Origin: Verrucomicrobiaceae bacterium
Lineage (GTDB): Bacteria > Verrucomicrobiota > Verrucomicrobiia > Verrucomicrobiales > Verrucomicrobiaceae
NCBI GenBank assembly: GCA_027487315.1
Contig: JAIYDW010000255.1
Span: forward strand, 1-52,931
Direction of reading: 5' to 3'
DNA length: 52,931 bases
Positions within the stretch are counted from its first letter, which is position 1. Each line of letters begins with the position of its first letter. The notes beneath the pieces were generated by a model. It ran no database searches. It saw only the letters and a program-made list of their open reading frames with translations, and was not told the origin of the DNA. Position numbers and translations under genes: made by a program. Below, one piece after another: positions 19,001 through 25,937 of this stretch.

Positions 19001-20629
19001 TTTTACGCTGGGCATGAAGCGGAAGAAGGGGTGAATGTAACTGTCTTGAGAACGGGGGTTCGATCAGGGCCAGCTTCCGTTCGAATAACGACGTTGGATG
19101 GTCGCGCGAAGGCTAGCTCGGATTATGGTTTGCAGGATCAAGTGTTGAACTTTTCTGACGGAGAACTCAGCCAAACGGTGAGGATTGATTTGATCAATGA
19201 CGGAGTGTCTGAGTTGCATGAGCGATTTCGGGTTAAACTAAGCGATGTGGCAGGCGCGGCATCGTTGGGGGTGCCTAATGGTGCAAGCGTGACCATCATT
19301 GATCCGGATGAGATCGCGCCTACGGTGTCGGTGTCGACGCCGACTGAGGGGGCAAAGGTAGTTGCAGGTGTTGCGGTTTTGAAAGGAACGGCAAGGGATG
19401 ACAAAGGACTCTTCGAGGTAGAAGCTTCAGTCAATGGAGGTGCCTTTGTTAAGGCTACATTGAGAATTCAAGGAGATGGCAGAACAGGCCGTTATGAGGT
19501 GGCTGTGCCAGCGGTGGCAGGAATAAATGAGGTCAAAGTTCGGGCCATTGACGTTAAAGGTCTGGTGTCAAATGTTGCGACAAGGCGGTTTGTGTTTAAT
19601 CCGCTGCGACCTTTAGAGGTGCTGGTGTTGCCTGGTGCTCAAGCGGGCACTGCGGCCGTGGTTGGCCATGCCAATGCATCGATGATTGAAGTTGGAAAAA
19701 AAGTGCGACTGAAGGCTTCGGCGCGGGTGGGTTTTCGGTTTGAGGGTTGGACTGTTGCAGGGATGTCAGGGACGGAATTGGAGAACCCAGCTATTGAAGT
19801 GTTGATGAGCGAGGGATTGACGGTGACAGCGCGGTTTGTTGCGGATCCTTTTGTGGCGTCGGCTATAGGGGAATATCATGGACTTGTGGTTACGGATGCG
19901 GGAATGGAGCGAAAGTGGGAGAATCACGGGTCGGCGAAAGTGACCGTGAATAAACAAGGAACCTTCACTGGGAGGCTCAAAATAGGTGGGAATGCGGTGT
20001 CCTTTTCTGGCCTATTCAATACGGATGGCGCGTCGAGATTTGGGATGGGCAGGTTGCCCGAAACGACCCTGATGAGGAGTGGTCGGGTTCCATTGGTTTT
20101 GGGTTTGCAGTGGGATTTGAGGCCACCTCATGGAATGACAGGAAGAGTTGGGGAAGTGAAGAGAGACGGGAGTGTACGAGAGGTGGCTTCCTTCACTGCG
20201 GAGTTGCCTCTTGGAAAGCTGAGTGCGGGGTCTCCCTATTTGCAAGGAGGGGGACGTTTTGACCTGAGCTTGTGGCCGAAGGTGCAAATGGGTCTAGATC
20301 TGGAGGACTATCCGCAGGGGCCGGGCATGGGTTTGCTGACGATTTTGAGGAGCGGGCAAGCGAGGGTTGCCATCAACCTAGCAGACGGGATTCGAGTGAC
20401 GGCGGCGATGCCGATTCAACGGACGATGAGGATTCCGTTGTTTGTGCCGCTCTATCAAGCGGCAGCTGGGGGGCTCACTGGCGAAATACGTTTGAGCCAT
20501 GGTGATGCGGAAGGGGATATTCAAGCCACTGATTTGCTTTGGTTCAGGCCCGTGTTAAATCGCGCTCCGTATCCATTTGGCTGGCCAGAGGGGATCACCT
20601 TAGACGGGAGAGCTGATGCGCAGCCCTGA
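13040..20629 (+). CDS. Giant secreted multidomain protein with lamin-tail and CotH kinase domains
   Basis: The product has 2529 residues, with a signal peptide over about residues 1-28. Domains in order (approximate residues): InlB-type repeat 40-120; shared domain copy C 122-484; lamin-tail domain 502-632 (LSEFMAGN...DWIELYNPG); PA14-like 707-840 (FGLNSDDGGRIKIDG); galactose-binding-like 853-990; chitobiase C-terminal-like 1017-1097 (YTLDGSTPT); CotH domain 1157-1567; a second chitobiase-like repeat and galactose-binding-like domain 1577-1810; CARDB-like 1850-1970; Calx-beta 1977-2090; Ig-like 2093-2187; InlB-type repeat 2190-2270; shared domain copy D 2272-2529. CotH candidate residues are Lys1224 (GDNPKHSFRLFF), Glu1312 (YETHERPE) and Asp1448/Glu1450 (AHDFEHTF). 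CotH proteins can be atypical kinases; activity outside the cell is unproven. Copy D lacks its last 115 or so residues, and the stop overlaps the next gene by 14 bases. Confidence 0.88.
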   Translation: MLFDQGFRARVACLSVCLALGLLGSEASGSYEKGTGDRVPLLLSVLPLDGGTVRLSPAAPLSDLEVAKGYVLTAKARAGKVWNGWSSPQLVLSEAERLGTRLRFTMAPGLAISANFVDDPFVPSIVGSFSGLIRADVGGDSRHDSEGAVAIRVSSRGEFSGVVRVGGGRWVLRGMFDADGEARFGEGFEREVFLSRVPLAGYVLSLRLDLNPAGERRISGELRRQTREGSVVLSSVEANRHGFDGRTPETTAAASRYSWAMPAQPQTNGMEVSLYPQGDGVGFVWVSRRGEVRLVGVLADGARVTASTNLDKDSKCPLFLSLEGGAGSLNGWMKVDGTRPDTDLASEDLRWLKPVNMQAKRYPFGWPEGLELKLIGTRFAVVEGESVVPDLSEVSVSNAVLIFSQGGLTQEVKKELRISAKNVVSKQPASDSSYAVKLSAGRGQFDGWFLHPIQGRVNFTGVILQKGANRRGFGLFLTERSRRDDGVGTGGRVELKTKFNPRPRLILSEFMAGNERTIADEDGAFSDWIELYNPGAEAVDLSDWCLTDSASNLAKWRFPGVTLGGKEYLIVWASSKNRRVVGQPLHTNFNLSAGGEYLALVRPDGSTVEQAFSPLYPAQARDESYGIAFSSRSLVAPGASVRYQVPRNGGLGTNWTARDFQDGSWAKGKTGLGFGVGVPGFTVRQVAARPEFGPVDSIATCEALLALPKGSPLILSEATVVAPFINYLGDGEDGNYPENAALPNGTAEPYAFIATGTITIPATGDYVFGLNSDDGGRIKIDGVAVMTDDSNHGPLDNLSAPVNLSAGIHTVEVIMWEGGGGDCVEFFAKAGADTAWNADFRLVGAPGGLAVVTSPLGTDGGGGGVVATDLRGAMRAKNASCLVRMPFTVSGVNALTGLTLKVRYQDGFIAYLNGTEVARRNAPADARFDSQALVQRSAAEALSAESIDVSGFLSLLTNGRNVLALHAMNDARDDGAFFILPELSARAGLAGNEVFFRPTDTVVTATPGEANRVPEFLGEVAPLEFSHPHGFYEKGFALAIRSVTPGMSVRYTLDGSTPTATSGRLYTGPLPIRRTSIVRAVGFRAGYEPTEVITNSYLFLDDVIVQSRGGAPPSREWPLGTVNGQVSDYGMDPEIVDSKNTAIGGIEQVKSALRAIPTLSVVTDLPNLFSIDSGIWVNPFGRGEAWERPASIEMIGDSGPGGGFGVNCGLRLRGGFSRSGDNPKHSFRLFFRSRYGVARLEYPLFGEEGASSFNKMDLRTAQNYSWSFGGDGNNTFLREESAREMQGAMGQPHTRSQYYHLYLNGQYWGLYETHERPEASFGESYLGGNEEDYDTVKGEQDQGYITGVTDGNLDAWEALRVKARAHFASPNDASFFAMQGLAADGKTRTNDPVLLDAENLIDYMLLTFWAGNLDGATSAFLGDERANNWFAVRNRLGVSGGFKFLAHDFEHTFFNVDEDRTGPFDAGNRTLVETYNPMFLHHDLRPSGEYRMLWADRAQKHLFGAGELRAEEIQRRMLERKALLNKVIIAESARWGDSKMGDGAPLTRLDWVNAVDYVIDSFVPERSGRVIAQLRGDGLYPSFDAPELSQYGGPISSGAEVVISGNGGEVYFTLDGSDPRLVGGALNTNAENYVSSSETITLVPFGQDWKYLGDGSDQGVSWRATGFDDAEWASGPGELGYGDGDEVTVVPFVDVDPLVPGDQKNATTYFRKQFQVSDVTGLTEASLRVRYDDAVILYLNGVEVGRSPNINSNPNFDQYASGGTPDENAFFTFNVDPGLFILGTNVLAAEVHQADSGSSDISFNASLRVTKTNRPTPLLLTGNGKKTLKVRALQSGEWSALVEGVFDVKQASDMTVSLSPSSSFIAGASTSCVVTAKNVGAVASEGDVEVSVELPEGLEATGISGSGWTIVQGRGTSVRAYRGDVLGAGASFPDLVLNVMISKAAPEFATVIARVGGGGEINTSNNQSSQMTFIGSTGMSEFSFSRSFYAGHEAEEGVNVTVLRTGVRSGPASVRITTLDGRAKASSDYGLQDQVLNFSDGELSQTVRIDLINDGVSELHERFRVKLSDVAGAASLGVPNGASVTIIDPDEIAPTVSVSTPTEGAKVVAGVAVLKGTARDDKGLFEVEASVNGGAFVKATLRIQGDGRTGRYEVAVPAVAGINEVKVRAIDVKGLVSNVATRRFVFNPLRPLEVLVLPGAQAGTAAVVGHANASMIEVGKKVRLKASARVGFRFEGWTVAGMSGTELENPAIEVLMSEGLTVTARFVADPFVASAIGEYHGLVVTDAGMERKWENHGSAKVTVNKQGTFTGRLKIGGNAVSFSGLFNTDGASRFGMGRLPETTLMRSGRVPLVLGLQWDLRPPHGMTGRVGEVKRDGSVREVASFTAELPLGKLSAGSPYLQGGGRFDLSLWPKVQMGLDLEDYPQGPGMGLLTILRSGQARVAINLADGIRVTAAMPIQRTMRIPLFVPLYQAAAGGLTGEIRLSHGDAEGDIQATDLLWFRPVLNRAPYPFGWPEGITLDGRADAQP
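13391..14530 (+). repeat. Shared domain, copy C
   Basis: This is a complete copy placed at the N-terminus of the giant protein, right after an InlB-type repeat. Landmarks are DDPFVPSIVGSFSGL, YPQGDGVGFV, LRWLKPV, YPFGWPEGL and the closing FTGVILQKGA...GFGLFL. Confidence 0.6.
19843..20629 (+). repeat. Shared domain, copy D (C-terminally truncated)
   Basis: It begins ADPFVASAIGEYHGLV, keeps YPQGPGMGLL, LLWFRPV and YPFGWPEGI, then stops 10 residues later at DGRADAQP. In copies B and C the domain runs on for about 115 residues after this point. The missing part is exactly where the next gene starts. Confidence 0.6.
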
Positions 20630-21668
20630 TGCATTAGGGGGCGATCCGTCTGGTCGAATGGTCTGGGTGGATGGCTATCGGGGGTTAGCCGTGGTGGTGA
20701 TGGTGTGGGTTCATGTTGCGAATACCCTATTAACTGCGGAGGAACAGATGACAGAATGGTACGGGCGATTGACATTCTTTCACGGTCTCGTGGCGCCAGC
20801 GTTCTTTTGGATTGGCGGATTTGTGCGAGGGGTTCGGGTTCCGCAGCCGGGTGGAAAGCGTCCCGGTTTTGGTGCGGTGAAGCGATTGCTCGGAGTGATG
20901 TTGCTAGGCTATTTGATGCATTTTCCTTGGAGGGTGTTTATTCATTTTGAATGGGATGCGACATCAGGAAAAGAAATGATGACAGTCGATGTCCTGCAAA
21001 CTTTGGCCTTCACTGGGCTGGTGATGGTTGGAGTTGAAAGGTTTGTGATTACTCGAAGGATGCAGCAATGGGTGATCGGGGGGCTAGCGGTTGTGTTCGT
21101 GGTATTGGAAAGGTGGGCAGGAGATTGGGGAACGGCGTGGCCGTTTGTGAATGCCTGGCTAAGTCGGCAAACGGGATCTGTCTTCTGTTTGTTTCCTTGG
21201 GTAGGGTTTGGCTTGGCGGGATGGCTGTGCGGAAGTTGGGTGGTGGCTGGAAGAGGCAAAGCGGTTTGGATTTATGCCTGTATTGGGGCCATGCTCGCAT
21301 GGGGTGTGCCGCAATTGGAATGGCTCGGGCGAGGAGAGGCATTTTTTTTGCAACGGCTGGGTTGGGTGATCTTGGTGGCCTTGGTTGTGGCCGGTGTGTT
21401 TCGGATGCCGCAGTGGCGGGCTGGCATGGCTTCTAGCGCCTTGCTGCTAGCTGGGCGTGAATCTCTGGTGATTTATGTCGCGCATTTGACGATTATTCAT
21501 GCGGTACCGTCCCCTTACGGAACCTTAGAGCAATGTCTCGGAAGGACGCAGTCTTTAGGACAGGTAGTTGGTTGGTTTGTATTTATTGCCGCAATAAGTT
21601 GGGGGGCTGCCTGGTGGAATGAACGGCGAAAAGAACGATTGAAGGGTTTAGATGTATTGGGTGGTTGA
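20616..21668 (+). CDS. Membrane acyltransferase-like protein, heparan-glucosaminide N-acetyltransferase type
   Basis: The product is a 350-residue polytopic membrane protein with eight or more hydrophobic segments. The N-terminal signature VDGYRGLAVVVMVWVHVANT matches the start of the HGSNAT/DUF1624 family, whose eukaryotic members move acetyl groups from cytosolic acetyl-CoA across a membrane onto glucosamine. The bacterial members are thought to acetylate envelope sugars, but this is not shown for this one. The start at 20616 overlaps the previous gene by 14 bases. ATG 20658 (MVWVDGYRG) would avoid the overlap and is a fair alternative. The gene lies between a truncated surface protein and a sugar-type oxidoreductase. 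Confidence 0.75.
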   Translation: MRSPDALGGDPSGRMVWVDGYRGLAVVVMVWVHVANTLLTAEEQMTEWYGRLTFFHGLVAPAFFWIGGFVRGVRVPQPGGKRPGFGAVKRLLGVMLLGYLMHFPWRVFIHFEWDATSGKEMMTVDVLQTLAFTGLVMVGVERFVITRRMQQWVIGGLAVVFVVLERWAGDWGTAWPFVNAWLSRQTGSVFCLFPWVGFGLAGWLCGSWVVAGRGKAVWIYACIGAMLAWGVPQLEWLGRGEAFFLQRLGWVILVALVVAGVFRMPQWRAGMASSALLLAGRESLVIYVAHLTIIHAVPSPYGTLEQCLGRTQSLGQVVGWFVFIAAISWGAAWWNERRKERLKGLDVLGG

Positions 21669-21758
21669 ATGGCGATAGGAAGCAGGTTTTGGATCGTTTG
21701 GTTTAATCTTGTCTTTGCAGGCAACTTTCTGCGAGGCTTCCTCCAACAAACCATCAAC

Positions 21759-23168
21759 ATGAATTCTGAATCTTCCAATAGTAGCCCAGCGATCATCGGC
21801 AATTCACGCCGCGAGTTTATCAAAATGGCGACACAGACGACGCTGGGAATGTCCGCCTTGTCGGGAGTGGCATTGCCCCATGTCCATGCAGCAGGGGATG
21901 AGAGCATTCGGGCGGTAATTGTGGGATGTGGCGGACGGGGGACGGGTGCGTCCAGCAACTGTCTGGGTCTCAAAGAGGCGCCGATGCGGATGGTGGCGAT
22001 GGCTGATGTTCAGGAGAATCGTTTGAAGAGCAGCTTTGAGGCGCTTTCAGGCAAACACCCTGATCGGATGTCGGTGTCTGAGGACACGAAGTTCATTGGT
22101 TTTGATGCGTATAAAAAGGCGATTGATCAGCTCAGACCCGGAACGGGTGACGTGGTGATTTTGGCAACGCCGCCAGCCTTCAGGTGGGTTCATTTTAAGT
22201 ATGCGGTCGAAAAGGGAGTCAATGTGTTCATGGAGAAGCCTGTTTGTGTGGATGGTCCGAGTGGGCGGAGGATGTTGGAGATCAATGAAGAGGCCAAGAA
22301 GAAAAATTTGAAGGTGGGGGTGGGTTTGATGTGCCGCCATTGTGATCGCCGTAACGAGCTGTTTCATCGGATTCAAGACGGGGAGATTGGTGATTTGGTG
22401 CTGATGCAGGCGTATCGCTTGCAGGGTCCGGTGGGTTCGTGTTTCACGCTGCCGCGTGATCCGAAGAAGGACCCGAGCGAGTTGCTGTGGCAGTTGCAGA
22501 ACTTCCATTCTTTTCTTTGGGCAAGTGGTGGGGCGTTCAGTGACTTCAACATTCACAACATTGACGAGGCATGCTGGATGAAGAACGACTGGCCAGTGGA
22601 GGCCAAAGCGAGTGGAGGAAGGACTGATCGCGGGGATTACATCGATCAAAACTTCGACAACTACACGGTGGAGTACACCTTTCAAGATGGCACGAAACTG
22701 TTCTTTCAAGGTCGGAATCGGCAAAATGTGCACAATGAGTTTGCGACCTTGGTTCATGGAAGCAAGGGCTGGGCGACGGTCTCTAGTGCCGGGCATTTTC
22801 CTTCCCGTGCGATGACATGCAAAGGCCATAAAAAAGAATCGAAGAACTTGATTTGGCGTGCGGAGCAACCGGAGCCGAATCCTTACGATTTGGAGTGGCA
22901 GCATTTGGTGAGCGCGATTCAGAACAACAAGCCGTTCAATGAAGTTGAGCGTGGAGTGATGGCTAGTGTGGTGACGGCGATGGGTCGATTTGCAGCTCAC
23001 ACTGGTCAATTGGTGACGCTGGAGCAGATGATGAAGTCTGAGATCGAGTTTGCTCCCGGAGTGGACAAGCTGACGATGGACGGACCAGCGCCAATCATGG
23101 CAGACGAGAATGGCAAGTATCCGGTGCCCGTTCCAGGGGTGTTCAAAGATCGCGAGTATGCGATCTGA
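21759..23168 (+). CDS. Tat-exported Gfo/Idh/MocA family oxidoreductase
   Basis: The product has 469 residues. I chose ATG 21759 rather than the upstream ATG at 21669 because it places a twin-arginine signal (NSRREFIKMATQTTLG ... HVHA) at the N-terminus. The Rossmann motif VIVGCGGRGTGAS binds NAD(P), the EKP motif (VFMEKPVCVD) is typical of the family, and the C-terminal half is the alpha/beta substrate domain. Tat export of the folded, cofactor-loaded enzyme is common for this family in Verrucomicrobia and Planctomycetes. It probably oxidises or rearranges a sugar or inositol derivative in the periplasm; the substrate is unknown. A terminator follows. Confidence 0.88.
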   Translation: MNSESSNSSPAIIGNSRREFIKMATQTTLGMSALSGVALPHVHAAGDESIRAVIVGCGGRGTGASSNCLGLKEAPMRMVAMADVQENRLKSSFEALSGKHPDRMSVSEDTKFIGFDAYKKAIDQLRPGTGDVVILATPPAFRWVHFKYAVEKGVNVFMEKPVCVDGPSGRRMLEINEEAKKKNLKVGVGLMCRHCDRRNELFHRIQDGEIGDLVLMQAYRLQGPVGSCFTLPRDPKKDPSELLWQLQNFHSFLWASGGAFSDFNIHNIDEACWMKNDWPVEAKASGGRTDRGDYIDQNFDNYTVEYTFQDGTKLFFQGRNRQNVHNEFATLVHGSKGWATVSSAGHFPSRAMTCKGHKKESKNLIWRAEQPEPNPYDLEWQHLVSAIQNNKPFNEVERGVMASVVTAMGRFAAHTGQLVTLEQMMKSEIEFAPGVDKLTMDGPAPIMADENGKYPVPVPGVFKDREYAI

Positions 23169-23195
23169 AGACCTTTTGAGGTTCTATTGATGGGT

Positions 23196-23227
23196 GGGCC
23201 GGGTTGAGAAACTCGGCTCACTTTTTG
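23196..23227 (+). terminator. Terminator after the oxidoreductase gene
   Basis: GGGCCGGG, an eight-base loop and CTCGGCTC form an 8-bp stem with two G-T pairs, followed by ACTTTTTG. It separates the plus-strand oxidoreductase from the convergent metG. Confidence 0.6.
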
Positions 23228-23248
23228 AATGAGACAAGGGGCACAGAA

Positions 23249-24820
23249 TCATTCTGCGCTTGTTTCGAGGCGTGGGAATAGGGGAATGGGGGTATTGAGC
23301 TGATGGCCGGATTGAAGTATGCCCCATTTTAAGTCATTGAGGACAAATCCGGATGGCATTTCCCATCCAAGTTGGGCGCGGGCGGTGGCCATGGCGGTAG
23401 GGATGATGGGATCAAGCAGGACACTGAGATGGACCCAGGCTTCGGCGAGATGGTAGAGGACACTGTCGAGTCGAGAGGCTTGGGAGGGATCTTTGGCTAG
23501 GGAGAAGGGCTTGGTGCTGTCGACATAGGCGTTTGCATGGGTAACGATCTTCCAAGCGGCTGCGATGCCATCGTGGATAGCCCAAGTGTTCATGCATTCT
23601 GAATAGACTGGAAGTGCGTCGGCCACGGTTTGGCGGAGAGCCGAGTTTTCGGAGTCGTCATAGTCACCGGGAACGAGGAGGCCACTGCGGTATTTTTGAG
23701 CCATGTTGATGCTACGGTTGAGGAGGTTGCCCAAGCCTCCGGCGAGCTCTTTGTTGTAGGACATGAGGATGCGCTCGTCGTTGAAGTCGGAGTCGTAGCC
23801 AGTGGCGATGTCGCGCATGAGGTAGTAGCGCAGGCCGTCGGGTGTGAGTTTATCGGCGAGGGAGTTTGGGTCGACGACGTTGCCGAGGCTCTTGCTCATT
23901 TTTGCGCCTTTGATATTCCACCAGCCGTGGACGATGAGTCTGGGCATTTGTTCGTCGGTGAAACCGAGGGCGTGGAGCATAGTCATCCAGTAGATGGCGT
24001 GGGCAGGAACGAGGATGTCTTTGCCGATGATTTCGGCGTCTGCGGGCCAGAGGTCGGCGAAGTGGGGCAGTCCCTCGTTGCCGCATTCGTCGGCGAGGTA
24101 GCCGGCGAAAGAGATGTAGTTGGTGAGGGCATCAAACCAGACGTAGTTGACGAAGCGCTCGTCGAAGGGGAGAGGGATGCCCCAGGAGAGGCGCTCGGCG
24201 GGCCGTGAGATGCAGAGGTCCTGTCCGCCGGAGGAATCGAGGGCGTTGAGGACGTCAGCGGTGCGGAAAGCGGGGGTGATAAAGTCTGGGTGACTGCGGA
24301 TGTAGTTTTGCAACCATTCGACGTGATCCGAAAGCTTGAAGTACCAGTTTTCCTCCTCGATTTCGACGACCTCTCCCCATTCCTCGCCGAAGTTGCCGTC
24401 AGGGCCGCGTTCTTTATCGGTGAGGAATTGCTCCTGGCGAACGGAGTAATGGCCAGAGTAACTTTTCTTGTAGAGCTGACCGCAGTCGTGCAGTTTTTGC
24501 AGCATGGCCTGGACGACCCTTTTGTGGCGAGGATCGGTAGTGGCGGCCCATCCGTCATAGCGGACATTGAGCTTGTCCCAGAGGGAGGTGAAATGGGCGG
24601 TGATGCCATCGACAAAGGCCTGGGGGCTGAGGCCTGCGGCGTCGGCGCTTTTCTGGACTTTTTGGCCGTGCTGATCGACACCGGTAAGGAAGTAGACTTG
24701 GCGACCTTGCAACCGTTGGAAGCGTGCCATGACGTCGGCCAGCACCTTTTCATAGGCGTGCCCAATGTGGGGCGGCGCATTGGTGTAGTCGATGGCTGTG
24801 GTGATGTAGAACGGCTTCAT
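23249..24820 (-). CDS. metG: Methionyl-tRNA synthetase
   Basis: The enzyme charges tRNA-Met and initiator tRNA with methionine. I took the ATG at 24820 (MKPFYITTAIDYTNAPPHIG, 523 residues) as the start; the open frame extends 36 codons further upstream but the family begins here. The class I signatures are HIGH at residues 18-21 and KMSKS near residue 306. The connective-peptide insert lacks the usual zinc-binding cysteines; instead it has SVRQEQFLTDKE and FGEEWGEVV. The C-terminal EMAP/Trbp111-like tRNA-binding domain found in longer MetRS forms is also absent. It is divergent from the next gene, with 64 bases between the start codons. Identification is firm. Confidence 0.95.
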   Translation of the reverse strand: MKPFYITTAIDYTNAPPHIGHAYEKVLADVMARFQRLQGRQVYFLTGVDQHGQKVQKSADAAGLSPQAFVDGITAHFTSLWDKLNVRYDGWAATTDPRHKRVVQAMLQKLHDCGQLYKKSYSGHYSVRQEQFLTDKERGPDGNFGEEWGEVVEIEEENWYFKLSDHVEWLQNYIRSHPDFITPAFRTADVLNALDSSGGQDLCISRPAERLSWGIPLPFDERFVNYVWFDALTNYISFAGYLADECGNEGLPHFADLWPADAEIIGKDILVPAHAIYWMTMLHALGFTDEQMPRLIVHGWWNIKGAKMSKSLGNVVDPNSLADKLTPDGLRYYLMRDIATGYDSDFNDERILMSYNKELAGGLGNLLNRSINMAQKYRSGLLVPGDYDDSENSALRQTVADALPVYSECMNTWAIHDGIAAAWKIVTHANAYVDSTKPFSLAKDPSQASRLDSVLYHLAEAWVHLSVLLDPIIPTAMATARAQLGWEMPSGFVLNDLKWGILQSGHQLNTPIPLFPRLETSAE

Positions 24821-24884
24821 GGAGGGCCTGTACTTCGGCGAAAGGACGGGTGGATGCAAGGGGAGGCTGGACAATTGGAGGTCA

Positions 24885-25304
24885 ATGTCATTTAATGAAG
24901 TCATGAACCTGATTGACCGAATCATCACCGATGGTGCGAGAACGTTGACTCTTGAGGATCTCGATGCGCTGATGGTGGTGTTGCCGAAGATTCGGGATGA
25001 GCTTGAAGCCGAGGCTGCGCCTGAGGAAGGGATGCTGGATCAGTTCCGTTTTTTACGCCATGTGGCTGAGGATGCTGTGGCGGGCTTGCGACGGGAGACG
25101 TCTTTGGTGGCTTTGGCAGAGGTCACTTTTGCGCTGCTTTACCTTACCAAGAACAATGATTTGATTCCGGATACCCTGCCTCACGAGGGCTGGATCGATG
25201 ATAAAGCGATATTTACCGCGGTATTGAAGCGAAATGAATCGACGTTGAAGGAGTTAGCGATTGTGCGAGGTCATGATTGGGAGATGCTTACCTCGGTTAT
25301 ATGA
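24885..25304 (+). CDS. YkvA-like protein (DUF1232)
   Basis: The product has 139 residues. The start at 24885 is chosen because GGAGG lies four bases before it, one of the clearer Shine-Dalgarno sites in the window. An earlier in-frame start at 24819 would run into the metG start region. The segment ALLYLTKNNDLIPD...GWIDDKAIF fits the short DUF1232/YkvA motif (usually ALxYxxxPxDLIPD...xxDD), though here Thr-Lys-Asn-Asn replaces the common Ser-Pro-x. Members are small, often membrane-associated proteins of unknown function. Its 3' end overlaps the convergent DUF2062 gene by 8 bases. Confidence 0.65.
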   Translation: MSFNEVMNLIDRIITDGARTLTLEDLDALMVVLPKIRDELEAEAAPEEGMLDQFRFLRHVAEDAVAGLRRETSLVALAEVTFALLYLTKNNDLIPDTLPHEGWIDDKAIFTAVLKRNESTLKELAIVRGHDWEMLTSVI

Positions 25305-25908
25305 AAGGGGAGTCTTGGCTGGGTGGAGGCGCATCCTGCGGGTGGGATTGACGTTTGAAATGGAGGCGTTTGGTGAGGGGGATGCGAAGAAGTTTGGCAA
25401 CACCCGTCCAACTGAGCCAACCGAGAGCGTAGCCGATGGGGGTGGAGAGGATGCCGCCGATGATGCCGCCGAGGAACATGGATTGAGCAAAACGAACACC
25501 TTTTTCGACGTCAGGATTTGCGATTTTTTGGAAGGTATCGTTGAGGGGATCCCCGAAAATGCCAAGCAGCCAATCACCGAAGGCCTTCTCAGCGAGACCA
25601 ATGGGTGCGAATGTGACGGGATTGCTGAGCCAAGCGACGACGATCACTGTGGGAATGTTGACACGGAAAATGGCGGCAAGGATGATTCCGAGGGGCAATT
25701 GGCCTGGCATGATTTGGGCGCAGACAAAAAAGCCGACTGCCCAGCCACCTGCAAAAGTGGCCTGGCAGGGGCGCCAGACGCGTTTATCCAGAAAGTGACG
25801 TGCGAACCAGCGCATGGCAGGGCTGGACTTCAAGCGACGGGGATGCTTGAGGTAGCGGTAGGTGCGGAAGACGGCTCTGCGGATGTACCATCGGGTTTTG
25901 TCCAGCAT
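25297..25908 (-). CDS. DUF2062 membrane protein
   Basis: The product has 203 residues from ATG 25908 (MLDKTRWYIRRAV). The core FAGGWAVGFFVCAQIMPGQL, then RVNIPTVIVVAWLSNPVT and two further hydrophobic segments match DUF2062, a family of small integral membrane proteins often found near lipid or envelope genes. The tail is basic and then Pro/Ser-rich. It starts 29 bases after the uppP stop and is probably co-transcribed with it, which hints at an envelope role. The biochemical function of the family is not established. Confidence 0.8.
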   Translation of the reverse strand: MLDKTRWYIRRAVFRTYRYLKHPRRLKSSPAMRWFARHFLDKRVWRPCQATFAGGWAVGFFVCAQIMPGQLPLGIILAAIFRVNIPTVIVVAWLSNPVTFAPIGLAEKAFGDWLLGIFGDPLNDTFQKIANPDVEKGVRFAQSMFLGGIIGGILSTPIGYALGWLSWTGVAKLLRIPLTKRLHFKRQSHPQDAPPPSQDSPFI

Positions 25909-25937
25909 GAAAGGAATAGTGGGAGGCTGGAGAAGGG

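Noticed and set aside
21669-21758. Upstream ATG for the Gfo/Idh/MocA gene
   Set aside because: It would bury the twin-arginine signal 45 residues inside the protein. ATG 21759 gives a normal Tat signal.
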